NCBI GenBank assembly: GCA_046582635.1 | Contig: JAYGEA010000097.1 | Location: forward strand, 1 to 7,396 | DNA from: GCA-2731375 sp046582635 | Lineage (GTDB): Bacteria > Pseudomonadota > Alphaproteobacteria > GCA-2731375 | Length of the DNA: 7,396 bases | Reading direction: 5' to 3' | In this document: positions 1 to 6,962 of the stretch, piece after piece | Layout: every line of letters begins with the position of its first letter | Position numbering within the stretch: the first letter of the stretch is position 1 | Made by a program: the position numbers and the translations under genes | Notes under the pieces: generated by a model | The model's input: the letters and a program-made list of their open reading frames with translations, nothing else | Told to the model about the DNA's origin: nothing | Database searches by the model: none

Positions 1-575
1 CACGGCATCCTCCGCGCCGGTATCGGCGATGGCCACGTCGGACCAAAAACTCAACTTGCGCCGGTCCTCGAAGGGGAAATCGAACAAAGTGGCCAGCATC
101 ATGGCGGTCAGTTCGGTGGCCACCAGATCAACCCAATCAAAGGTCTCGCCGCGAGGCAGGCTTTCCAGCACTTCGACCGTGCGCTGGCGGATCAGATCTT
201 CCATATTGCGCAAATTAGACGGCGCCACGATGGGGCGACGGTCTTGCGTTGGGCGGTATGGCGGGGCGGGTCCATGCGGATGAAATTCGGCAGTTCCTCG
301 CCCGGGGGCTGATCATCTATGCGGATACCACCCATGACCGAGGCGGAGGAATAGGTACCGTGGTCCAATTCCACCTGCATGATCTCGTCATAGCCGCTTA
401 AACACCAATAGGGCCCATTGGGGCTGTTGGCGCAATAATTCACCGGTGCCTCACGGCGCAAGCGGGCAAAAACCTCGCGCCAGGCATCCGCCTGGTAGAT
501 GGCGGGGTCGCTCACATCAATGTCATTCAGTTCGCGTGCCGGAAAATTATCCGGCGGATTGGCAGTCGTCACCAT
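1..575 (-). pseudogene. cytochrome P450, CYP153-like, N-terminal part, one frameshift, 3' end outside window
   Basis: P450 haem monooxygenase; CYP153 relatives hydroxylate alkyl chains or terpene-type substrates using ferredoxin and ferredoxin reductase. About 190 residues are visible. Near residue 20 is DIDVSDPAIY, then the substrate-side segment SPNGPYWCLSGYDEIM and the C-helix motif MDPPRHTAQR, whose H and R contact the haem propionates. After KTVAP the frame breaks at the G run 232-235. In the shifted frame the protein continues as VAPSNLRNMEDLIRQRT and later ELTAMMLATLFDFPFEDR, ending at the window edge in the DTGAEDAV region. Adding one base to that run gives KTVAPIVAPSNL, the expected family sequence. 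The haem cysteine loop lies outside the window. The start was placed at ATG 575, with GGA eight bases upstream; GTG 587 is an in-frame alternative. The upstream neighbour on the same strand is the kinase gene. The family is well supported; the exact substrate is not known. Confidence 0.85.
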
Positions 576-631
576 AGAGAATTCCACATGCCGCGCAGAT
601 GAACGGCCAACCTAGCACGACCCAGGCGCGC

Positions 632-643
632 GGGATATATCCC
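632..643. repeat. perfect 12-base palindrome between kinase stop and P450 start
   Basis: GGGATATATCCC is its own reverse complement. It abuts the kinase stop codon at 644-646 and lies 57 bases before the P450 start at 575. It could be a protein-binding site for P450 control. A terminator role is unlikely, since no T tract follows in either direction. The role is inferred only from position and symmetry. Confidence 0.4.
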
Positions 644-2884
644 CTAATGACCAAACGACCGCGATAATGCCTCCGACAGGGTGTCGCCGTCATAGGGTTT
701 ATGCAATACCAGCGCCCCATCTTCCAATTGGCCTGTTTGAGCCACGATTTCGTCGCTGTAACCAGTTGTGTAGATAACGTTCAGCGTCGGCAGGCGTCCG
801 CGCAATTGCCGGGCCAATTCCAGGCCATTCAGGCCGCCCGGCATGACAATATCCGTGAACAGCAAATCGATGCGCTGGCCATGCTCGGATTGTGACAGGG
901 CCTCTCTGTCGTCGGAGGCCACCAACACATTGTAACCAAGACCGGCAATTTGGTCACGCAAGGCGTCGCAGACATAGGGATCATCCTCCACCAAAAGAAC
1001 CGTGTTGCGATCCGTATCCACCTGAGCGTCAGGCGATTTTTCAGCTCCGCCGCCGGATTGCGGCGGGCGGGCGGCCCCGGATTGGCGTTCCATCGACGGA
1101 GCCACGCGGGGCAGGAACAGCCGTACGGCAGTGCCCTGCCCCGGTTCACTTTCGATTTCGGTAAAGCCGCCCGATTGCTGGGCAAAACCATAGACCATGC
1201 TGAGGCCAAGGCCCGTGCCCTTACCTACATCCTTGGTGGTGAAAAAGGGTTCAAAGGCGCGCGCCTTTTCCTCTTCGCTCATGCCGCCACCGCTGTCACG
1301 CACGCAAATTTCGACAAATTCGCCGGCCCGCCGGTCCCCGACGACCGGTTCTTCAAATTCGACGTTTGCCGCCGAAAACGTGATCTTTCCTCCTAACGGC
1401 ATGGCATCGCGGGCATTCAGGGCAAGATTAAGCAGCGCATTTTCCAACTGCCCAGGGTCCACCTTGGCGGACCAGGTAGCGTCGTCGGCCGCGATCTCCA
1501 CATCTATTGTTTCGCCCAACGTCTGGCGCAGCATGCCCTGCATGACAGCAAGGGTGCGCGGGATATCCACGGGCCGCGGTGCCAAGGGCTGGCGTCTGGA
1601 AAACGACAGCAGGCGGTCCGTCAGCTCTGCGCCACGACCGACATTTCGATGGATGGCCTCAAACCGCTTGCCCGCGCTGGCATCATTTTGAATGTGGATT
1701 TCCAGCAGTTCGAGATTACCCGAGACGACCTGCAGCAGGTTATTGAATTCATGCGCTATGCCGCCCGTAAGCTGGCCCACCGCCTCCATCTTCTGGCTCT
1801 GCCTGAAGCGGTCTTCCAGGGCATGGCGCTCGCTGACATCCAAGGCCAGGGCGAAAGATCCGGCCACTTTGCCATCCAGGCCCACATGGGGAACATTAGG
1901 TGATCTCCATTTCCCGTTCCAATCCGTCGGGATAGGTCACCGTGGCTTCGAATTCCTGAACCTGTCCAGCCAATGCCCCCTCTATATAACTGCGGAACTG
2001 CCCGTAAGGCCCTTCGCCCAGAATTTCGCGAACCGGTCTGCCAACGATTCCCCGGGCGGGGCGGGCCAGCCATTCCTCGGTGCATCTGTTGACGAACTTG
2101 TAACATTGATCCACCCCCACATGAATGACCGAGCCGGGCAGATTATCCGTGACAAGGCTGAGTTGATGCTCCCGTTCCCGTACGGAACGATGGGTGTCAA
2201 GCAAATCGCCCTGCATGTCACGCAGGGCAATTCCGATTTCATCGATTTCGTCGGGATTCTTCCGCATCGCCGTGGGGATTTTTGGCAACCCGGAAGTTGC
2301 GGCGGCTTCCAAATAAAACCTTTTAATGCGCGACAGAAGGCGTCCCAATCGCCGGGTTACCATTCGGTGGAAGACGATGAAGACAAAACCCACGACGAAG
2401 AAAGTCTTCACGCCATTGCTGACCAATATGACGACGACATCCTGCTCCAACCGCTCAAAGATCGACGTCAGGCTTGCGACAACGGTCAGTTCGCCAATGG
2501 TCCACAGTTCGCCCCGATAGCTGACCTGCATGGGAAATTCGGATGACAGGACATTTTCCGATACCCGTTGGCCGACCGACCATTTTGTCGTTCCGTCAAC
2601 TTTGATGGTAATGAATTCCATGTCAGGCAGTTTGGCCATGCCGGCCATCAAAATCTTTATCTGGGCATCATCGAAGGACCACATGCTGTTCGTCAGGCCA
2701 TCCAAATAGCTCGATTCGACCAAAAAAAACTTCGCTCAATGTTGCTCACGCCGCGACGGTAGTCGTAGAACAACTGAAAAGCCGTCGTTACCGCCGTAAT
2801 CAACGAGCTGGACAAAACCATTGCCAGGATCAGCCGTTTTGCGATGCGGCCTTTCGTGACATTTTTTTCAGCTGCGTTAGACAT
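644..2884 (-). pseudogene. hybrid sensor histidine kinase with PAS and receiver domains, broken by two frameshifts
   Basis: Membrane sensor kinase that would autophosphorylate on histidine and pass phosphate to its own receiver. The gene is three consecutive open segments (2884-2693, 2723-1896, 1885-644) that join into about 746 residues after two one-base corrections: one T added to the T8 run (minus strand) at 2722-2729, and one base removed at 1896-1897. Domains in repaired numbering: membrane helix about 17-40; an outer sensor region about 41-148 of unrecognised family; second helix about 150-174, followed by a basic HAMP-like stretch; PAS about 242-355; HisKA with GGIAHEFNNLL (His378); HATPase with N-box NLALNARDAM, DSGGGM, FEPFFTTK and GKGTGLGLS; receiver about 627-746 with the acidic pair EDD, phospho-acceptor Asp678 in FTDIVMPGG, and the conserved Lys729. 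All catalytic residues are present. ATG 2884 has GAAGG about 11 bases upstream. No separate response regulator is nearby. Confidence 0.88.
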
Positions 2885-3021
2885 TAAGTCATTTGCCTTC
2901 GATTGCTGAACGGCGCTTCATGGTGGGACAGACCACTCAATTTCTTGAATGAAATGGTATTATTTCCCCTTTAGTTGTTTGCCGCATCGCCATCCAATGG
3001 TGCCGATACATCAGGTCAATC

Positions 3022-3507
3022 TCAGGCGACGCCCAAACCATCAAGCGGCACGCCAAATTCAATTTTTGAACGCCGCAGCACCGGCGCGGTTTTGACCGAT
3101 GCGACGTTTGGCGCCGCGATTAATTCCGTTGTCAGAAAATTCTGCCAGGAATCCCAGTCCCGGGCCACGATTTTCAGTATAAAGTCGGCTTCGCCGGTCA
3201 GCATATGACATTCGCGGATCATGGGCAGCTTTGCCATGCGCCGTTCAAAGGACGACAGATCGTCTTCATGTTGACTATCCAGGCCGATCCAGGCGAAAAC
3301 CGCCAAGCCATAACCAAGATCCTCGCCATTTAGATCGGCATGGTAGCCGCGGATCAAGCCGGCCTGCTCCAATGCCCGCACGCGGCGCAAACAAGGCGGC
3401 GCGGAGATGCCGACGCGGCGGGCCAGCTCCACATTGGTGATGCGGCCCTCGTCGCGCAGCTCCTGCAAAATATGGCGATCAATACTGTCCAGCTTTACCT
3501 TTGCCAT
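3022..3507 (-). CDS. Lrp/AsnC family transcriptional regulator
   Basis: DNA-binding feast/famine regulator of 161 residues, a normal length for the family. The N-terminal winged helix-turn-helix covers about residues 5-60: LDSIDRHILQELRDEGRITN, then ELARRVGISAPPCLRRVRAL with the recognition helix, then GLIRGYHADLN. The C-terminal RAM (effector and oligomer) domain covers about 65-150 and includes the segments MLTGEADFILKIVARD and TTELIAAPNVASVKTAPVLR. ATG 3507 was chosen because GGAGGA (3518-3523) sits ten bases upstream; the ATG at 3525 would add six atypical residues and has only a weak site. The gene is divergent from the ELM1-family gene, and the shared intergenic region contains a 13-base direct repeat that may be its own operator. 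The ligand cannot be predicted; amino acids are usual in this family. Confidence 0.93.
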   Translation of the reverse strand: MAKVKLDSIDRHILQELRDEGRITNVELARRVGISAPPCLRRVRALEQAGLIRGYHADLNGEDLGYGLAVFAWIGLDSQHEDDLSSFERRMAKLPMIRECHMLTGEADFILKIVARDWDSWQNFLTTELIAAPNVASVKTAPVLRRSKIEFGVPLDGLGVA

Positions 3508-3553
3508 GGGACGGCTATCCTCCATTCAAGTCGCCGACTTCCAAGGGCGGCCC

Positions 3554-3583
3554 ACGCAATAATATTACGCACGCAACAATATT
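3554..3583. promoter_or_regulatory. 13-base direct repeat in the divergent Lrp/ELM1 intergenic region, candidate operator
   Basis: ACGCAATAATATT (3554-3566) and ACGCAACAATATT (3571-3583) differ at one base and start 17 bases apart. Each ends in the self-complementary AATATT, so the pair also gives AATATT-N11-AATATT dyad symmetry. The site lies 47-76 bases upstream of the Lrp start and is markedly AT-rich against the surrounding coding DNA. Lrp-family proteins often bind AT-rich, loosely symmetric sites next to their own genes, so autoregulation is plausible. This assignment is inference. Confidence 0.45.
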
Positions 3584-3599
3584 TCAAATTGGTTCCGAC

Positions 3600-4610
3600 T
3601 TGTCATCGAATATATCAACAACATCTCATGCGGCCGGCCCCGAACGAAGCTGCTGGGTCGTGACGCCTGGCCATGCGGGGATGGAGAACCAAGCCATTGC
3701 CCTGGCGGAGGCGGTTGGCGTGCCCCATGCGGTCAAACGGGTTCACCCCCGCGCGCCTTGGACCTGGCTGCCGCCGGGTTGGTGGCCCTGGCCGCTGGCC
3801 GCGTTGGGGCCGGACAGCGACGGGATCGCCCCGCCCTGGCCTGATCTGTTGATTTCCTGCGGCCGACGTGCCGTACCGTACGCATTATGGGCAAAACGCA
3901 GGAGCGGCGGATCAACCACCATCGTTCATATCCAAAATCCGCAAACCCGGATCAGTGCCTTTGATCTGGTTGTCCCGCCCCGTCACGATCACCTGACTGG
4001 GCCAAACGTGGTTGAAACCCTGGCCTCCCTGCATCGCGTCACGCCGCAACGGCTGGCGGCCGAGGCCGCGGCCTTTCGGGCCAAACTGGCGCACCTGCCC
4101 CGGCCCCTCGTGGCCGTGTTGATTGGCGGCAGCAATTCCTGTTACCGGCTGACACCGGACATCATCACCACCCTGGCCGGCCAGTTGCGGGCCCTGTGCC
4201 TCGAACAGGGCGCCGGACTGGCGGTCACCCCATCCCGGCGCACGGGTGCGGAAAACATCAAAACCCTGCGCGCCGCACTGGACGGCCTGCCGGCCGTGGT
4301 CTGGGATTTCCAGGGCGACAACCCCTATTTTGGATTTCTGGGCCTGGCGGACAGCATTGTCGTCACCTGCGATTCGGTCAACATGGTCACCGAGGCCTGC
4401 GCCACCGGAAAACCGGTACACGTGGTGCACTTGTCGGGAGGCAACCGTAAATTCAATGAATTCCACGCCGGCATGGTTGCCGCCGGCTTTACCCGGCCCT
4501 TCCAAGGGGTGCTGGAACAATGGCATTACGCGCCCCGCAACGACGCCGAGGTCGTCGCCCGGCGGATAAATGAATTGTTGGCCGCGAAAGACGACAATGT
4601 GCCGAGCTGA
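3600..4610 (+). CDS. ELM1-family (DUF1022) GT-B-like protein
   Basis: Member of the mitochondrial-fission ELM1 family. The plant protein recruits a dynamin; the bacterial relatives have no settled function and resemble GT-B glycosyltransferases in fold. Family hallmarks: CWVVTPGHAGMENQ near the N-terminus, PDLLISCGRRAVPYAL, the HIQNP segment, FDLVVPPRHD, VLIGGSNS, LAVTPSRRTG, and at the C-terminal side GLADSIVVTCDSVNMVTEAC and GKPVHVVHLSGGNRKF. Length is about 320-337 residues, normal for the family. The start is uncertain. The frame is open back to TTG 3501, which overlaps lrp; TTG 3600 is a compromise placing the conserved CWVVT at about residue 18. None of the candidates has a good ribosome site. 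ATG 3628 is out of frame by one base and would enter the correct frame if the C4 run 3638-3641 had five C. Downstream, trxB follows after 90 bases on the same strand. Confidence 0.85.
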   Translation: MSSNISTTSHAAGPERSCWVVTPGHAGMENQAIALAEAVGVPHAVKRVHPRAPWTWLPPGWWPWPLAALGPDSDGIAPPWPDLLISCGRRAVPYALWAKRRSGGSTTIVHIQNPQTRISAFDLVVPPRHDHLTGPNVVETLASLHRVTPQRLAAEAAAFRAKLAHLPRPLVAVLIGGSNSCYRLTPDIITTLAGQLRALCLEQGAGLAVTPSRRTGAENIKTLRAALDGLPAVVWDFQGDNPYFGFLGLADSIVVTCDSVNMVTEACATGKPVHVVHLSGGNRKFNEFHAGMVAAGFTRPFQGVLEQWHYAPRNDAEVVARRINELLAAKDDNVPS

Positions 4611-4643
4611 CTTGAAGCCGGGGCAGAGGCGCTATACATAGCG
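4611..4643 (+). promoter_or_regulatory. candidate trxB promoter overlapping an inverted repeat
   Basis: CTTGAAG (4611-4617) and CTATAC (4632-4637) resemble alphaproteobacterial -35 and -10 boxes but with a short spacer of about 15 bases. The -10 region sits inside the inverted repeat CGCTAT-AC-ATAGCG (4630-4643), which could be an operator blocking or guiding polymerase. A start near 4645 would give a leader of roughly 55 bases before trxB. The promoter call is tentative because of the spacing; the inverted repeat is certain. Confidence 0.35.
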
Positions 4644-4700
4644 TGGAGAGGTTCCGGCCTTCAATCTGTCAGTACATTTCGTTCGTATGAGGAGTGCGCC

Positions 4701-5693
4701 ATGCCGCAGAGCCACCATAGCCGTATCATCATCCTGGGTTCCGGCCCGGCTGGCTGCACCGCCGCGATCTATGCCGCCCGCGCCGGGTTGAAGCCGATGA
4801 TGATCCATGGCCTGCAACCGGGCGGTCAGATGACCATCACCACGGACGTGGAAAACTACCCGGGCTTTGCCGATGTCATCCAGGGGCCCTGGCTGATGGA
4901 GCAGTTCGAGGAACAGGCCAAATCCGTCGGGACAGAGATCATCAACGATATCATCGTTGATCTGGATTTGACCGCCCGGCCCATAAGCCTTACCGGCGAC
5001 AGCGGCGATAGCTATACGACGGATGCTCTGGTCATTTCCACCGGCGCTCAGGCTAAATGGCTGGGCCTGCCCTCGGAGCAGAAATATCAAGGCTTCGGTG
5101 TCTCCGCCTGCGCCACCTGCGACGGCTTCTTTTATCGCGACAAGCCGGTCTGTGTCATCGGCGGCGGCAATACGGCGGTGGAGGAAGCGCTGTATCTGAC
5201 CAATTTCGCCTCCAAGGTGACCTTGATCCATCGCCGGGACAGCCTGCGGGCGGAAAAAATCCTGCAGGACCGCCTGCTGCGCCACGAAAAGATCGAGGTG
5301 TTATGGGACCATGTCCTGGACGAAGTGGTGGGCGATGACATGCCGCCCGGCGTTACCGGTGCGCGGGTGCGGAACGTGAAAACCGATGCGGTCAGCGAGC
5401 TGGCGGTGGACGGCGTCTTTGTCGCCATCGGACACGTGCCGCAGACGGAATTGTTCCAGGGCAGGCTGACCATGGACGAGGAAGGCTATCTGCTGACAGC
5501 CCCCGACAGCACGGCGACCGAGATCCCCGGGGTCTTTGCCGCCGGCGATGTTCAGGACAAGATTTATCGCCAGGCCGTGACCGCCGCCGGCACCGGCTGC
5601 ATGGCGGCCCTGGAAGTGGAACGCTATTTGGGTGCGTTGGATGACGAAGCCAGCGATGGGGCGGCTATTCTCACAAGGGGGGCGGCTGAATAA
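4701..5693 (+). CDS. trxB: thioredoxin-disulfide reductase
   Basis: Cytoplasmic flavoenzyme that uses NADPH to reduce thioredoxin, supplying electrons for ribonucleotide reduction and disulfide repair. 330 residues, typical of the bacterial low-molecular-weight type. Visible in order: FAD-binding GSGPAG (13-18); GLQPGGQM and TTDVENYPGF (about 37-56); the redox-active CATC (Cys137, Cys140) in ACATCDGFF; NADPH-binding GGGNTA (154-159); HRR (177-179) with a further Arg at 183, the usual NADPH-phosphate contacts; and the C-terminal FAD segment FAAGDV (279-284) followed by RQAVTAAGTGC. ATG 4701 has AGGAG (4690-4694) six bases upstream. It lies 90 bases after the ELM1-family gene and 3 bases before the LysR gene, so trxB and lysR form one operon. 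The C-terminal tail after residue 310 is slightly longer than usual and probably unstructured. Confidence 0.97.
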   Translation: MPQSHHSRIIILGSGPAGCTAAIYAARAGLKPMMIHGLQPGGQMTITTDVENYPGFADVIQGPWLMEQFEEQAKSVGTEIINDIIVDLDLTARPISLTGDSGDSYTTDALVISTGAQAKWLGLPSEQKYQGFGVSACATCDGFFYRDKPVCVIGGGNTAVEEALYLTNFASKVTLIHRRDSLRAEKILQDRLLRHEKIEVLWDHVLDEVVGDDMPPGVTGARVRNVKTDAVSELAVDGVFVAIGHVPQTELFQGRLTMDEEGYLLTAPDSTATEIPGVFAAGDVQDKIYRQAVTAAGTGCMAALEVERYLGALDDEASDGAAILTRGAAE

Positions 5694-5696
5694 GAC

Positions 5697-6590
5697 ATGG
5701 ATTGGGACAAGCTACGGGTTTTTCACACGGTTGCCCTGGCGGGAAGCTTTACCCATGCGGGCGAGGACCTGAACCTTAGCCAATCCGCCGTCAGCCGGCA
5801 GATTTCCACCCTGGAGGAGGAACTGGGCGTGCAGCTGTTTCACCGCCATGCCCGCGGATTGGAGCCGACCGAGAACGGCGATCTGCTGTTCCAATCCGCC
5901 CACGAGGTGTTCGACAAACTGGCCGCCGTGCGGGCCCGCCTGACCGACAGCAAGAATGTCCCCGCCGGTGATCTGCGGATCACCACCACGGTCGGCATCG
6001 GCTCCACCTGGTTGACGCCGCGCACCCACGATTTTCTGGAACTCTATCCCGATATCCGCCTGTCCATCATCTGCGATGACCGGGAGTTGGACCTTGGCAT
6101 GCGCGAGGCGGACGTGGCCATCCGCATCACCGAACCGCGCCAGCCCGATCTGATCAAAAAGCGCCTGTTCACGGTGCATTCCCACCTTTATGCCTCGAAA
6201 GCCTATCTGGTAAAACATGGCGCCCCCCGTGATGTGCACGATTTGGACGATTGCCGCCTGATCGCCTATGGCGACCATGCCCCGACCACCCTGCGCAATG
6301 TCAACTGGCCCCGCACCGTTGGCGTCAAACCCCATGGCCGCCCGCGCGACACAATTTTGCAGGTCAACAATATTTATGGCCTGCTGCTGGCGATCGAAAG
6401 CGGGGTCGGCATCGGCGCCCTGCCCAATTATATGATCACCCCCGATAGACCCTTGGAACGGATCCTACCGGACGTTGACGGCCCTACCACGGATGCATAT
6501 TTTGTCTATCCCGAAGAACTGAGAAACACTAAAAGAATAGGGGTTTTCCGCGACTTTCTTGAAGACCAAGTTCAAAAGTGGCAGTTCTAA
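5697..6590 (+). CDS. LysR-family transcriptional regulator, LsrB/VtlR-like
   Basis: Transcription factor of 297 residues, standard for LysR proteins. N-terminal winged helix-turn-helix (about 1-60) with AGSFTHAGEDLNLSQSAVSR and the segment LEEELGVQLFHRHARGLEPT; linker helix to about 88; effector-binding domain from about 91 (GDLRITTTVGIGSTWL) to the end. The opening DWDKLRVFH, the FHRHARGL stretch and the TTVG start of the sensing domain match what I recall of rhizobial LsrB and Brucella VtlR. Two cysteines are present in the sensing domain (126, 186). The start ATG 5697 follows the trxB stop by 3 bases; the nearest purine-rich site, AAGGGG at 5675-5680, is rather far, so translational coupling is likely. 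Two palindromes and a candidate small RNA gene follow directly, probable targets of this protein. Orthology to LsrB/VtlR is an inference from remembered sequence. Confidence 0.92.
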   Translation: MDWDKLRVFHTVALAGSFTHAGEDLNLSQSAVSRQISTLEEELGVQLFHRHARGLEPTENGDLLFQSAHEVFDKLAAVRARLTDSKNVPAGDLRITTTVGIGSTWLTPRTHDFLELYPDIRLSIICDDRELDLGMREADVAIRITEPRQPDLIKKRLFTVHSHLYASKAYLVKHGAPRDVHDLDDCRLIAYGDHAPTTLRNVNWPRTVGVKPHGRPRDTILQVNNIYGLLLAIESGVGIGALPNYMITPDRPLERILPDVDGPTTDAYFVYPEELRNTKRIGVFRDFLEDQVQKWQF

Positions 6591-6603
6591 TACCGGTGTA
6601 GCT

Positions 6604-6629
6604 ATGCGTTTGACGCATATCTAATATGC
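6604..6629. promoter_or_regulatory. two overlapping 15-base palindromes, candidate LysR-type binding site
   Basis: ATGCGT-TTG-ACGCAT (6604-6618) and GCATAT-CTA-ATATGC (6615-6629) are both perfect and share GCAT. The first has the T-N11-A form with dyad symmetry expected of LysR-type recognition sites. The centres lie about 71 and 60 bases before the proposed start of the downstream RNA, close to the usual -65 region. A lysR terminator is less likely, because no T run follows either hairpin. Confidence 0.55.
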
Positions 6630-6648
6630 ATAACTATCATTGGCGAAG

Positions 6649-6676
6649 TTGCCGCCTAATCCCTAAGTTTTATAAC
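6649..6676 (+). promoter_or_regulatory. candidate promoter of the small RNA
   Basis: TTGCCG (6649-6654), a 16-base spacer and TATAAC (6671-6676) form a sigma-70-like promoter, with 4 of 6 and 5 of 6 consensus matches. A start near 6682 fits the RNA ending at the terminator. A second possible promoter, TTGACG (6610-6615) with TATCAT (6635-6640), has a 19-base spacer and falls within the palindromes; it seems weaker. Confidence 0.45.
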
Positions 6677-6681
6677 AGAAT

Positions 6682-6813
6682 GTTGCGATGCAGCATTCTC
6701 GGTGAACCCTCTCACACCCCCCCGTGTAGAGCTGGTTCGCCTAGCGTCTACCAAGACGTGAAGCCTCCCTGTTAGACTGGCCCGGAAATCTGCGATTTCC
6801 GGGCCCTTTTTTT
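6682..6813 (+). ncRNA. structured small RNA, candidate AbcR (alpha-r15)-like regulator
   Basis: About 130 bases with no convincing reading frame but continuous predicted structure. Hairpin 1 lies at 6678-6698 (GAATGTTGC / GCAGCATTC, loop GAT; partly lost if the RNA begins at 6682). Hairpin 2 spans 6701-6741: GGTGAACC with GGTTCGCC, then CTCT/AGAG and ACAC/GTGT, capped by a loop of six C. Hairpin 3 is CGTCT-ACCA-AGACG (6745-6758). A single-stranded linker follows, including CCTCCC (6764-6769), an anti-Shine-Dalgarno-like sequence; then the terminator. From memory, AbcR RNAs of Rhizobiales lie beside the LsrB/VtlR-type lysR gene, are Hfq-dependent, and use exposed C-rich segments to mask ribosome sites of transporter mRNAs, and VtlR activates abcR2. 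Position and design agree; sequence homology could not be tested. The existence of an RNA is much better supported than its family. Confidence 0.6.
6779..6813 (+). terminator. strong intrinsic terminator
   Basis: GGCCCGGAAATC (6779-6790) pairs perfectly with GATTTCCGGGCC (6794-6805) across a TGC loop, 12 base pairs without mismatch. One C and seven T (6807-6813) follow. The T tract is on the plus side only, so it ends plus-strand transcripts: the small RNA and any read-through from trxB-lysR. Confidence 0.93.
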
Positions 6814-6962
6814 GTCTGCAATTCGGCCCGAACCGGTCATGTTATGGCAAAATTATGAATGCCGGCTTGCACTTAATATTGATCAGCCCGGCCTGCGGTG
6901 GTCAAATCGATTCGCCTGCTTATGTCAATTATGAGACGAACGATCAAATTTAGGGAGGGAAT

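Noticed and set aside
1692..2546. 284-residue plus-strand open frame.
   Set aside because: It lies antisense to the kinase PAS and sensor region, has no recognisable domain, and its composition follows from the opposite-strand codons.
4632..5285. 217-residue minus-strand frame opposite trxB, and similar frames opposite the ELM1-family and LysR genes (3912-4526, 5712-6335).
   Set aside because: All are mirror frames of strongly conserved plus-strand genes in GC-rich DNA, with Gly/Gln/His-rich shadow composition and no motifs.
6604..6629. Palindromes after lysR as an intrinsic terminator.
   Set aside because: The hairpins are only six base pairs, AT-rich in the second case, and not followed by a T run; the true terminator is at 6779-6813.
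6660..6813. 6S RNA, because a short hairpin (CGTCT/AGACG) followed by AAGCC resembles the 3' bubble side of E. coli 6S.
   Set aside because: The long closing stem of 6S cannot be formed between the 5' and 3' parts, and an intrinsic terminator ends the RNA directly. The neighbours also do not fit; zapA and ygfA are absent.
6814..6962. A further gene or signal between the terminator and the tRNA.
   Set aside because: No reading frame with a start and ribosome site, and no hairpin with a T tract; only the short dyad TTCGG-C-CCGAA at 6822-6832, which is too slight to call.
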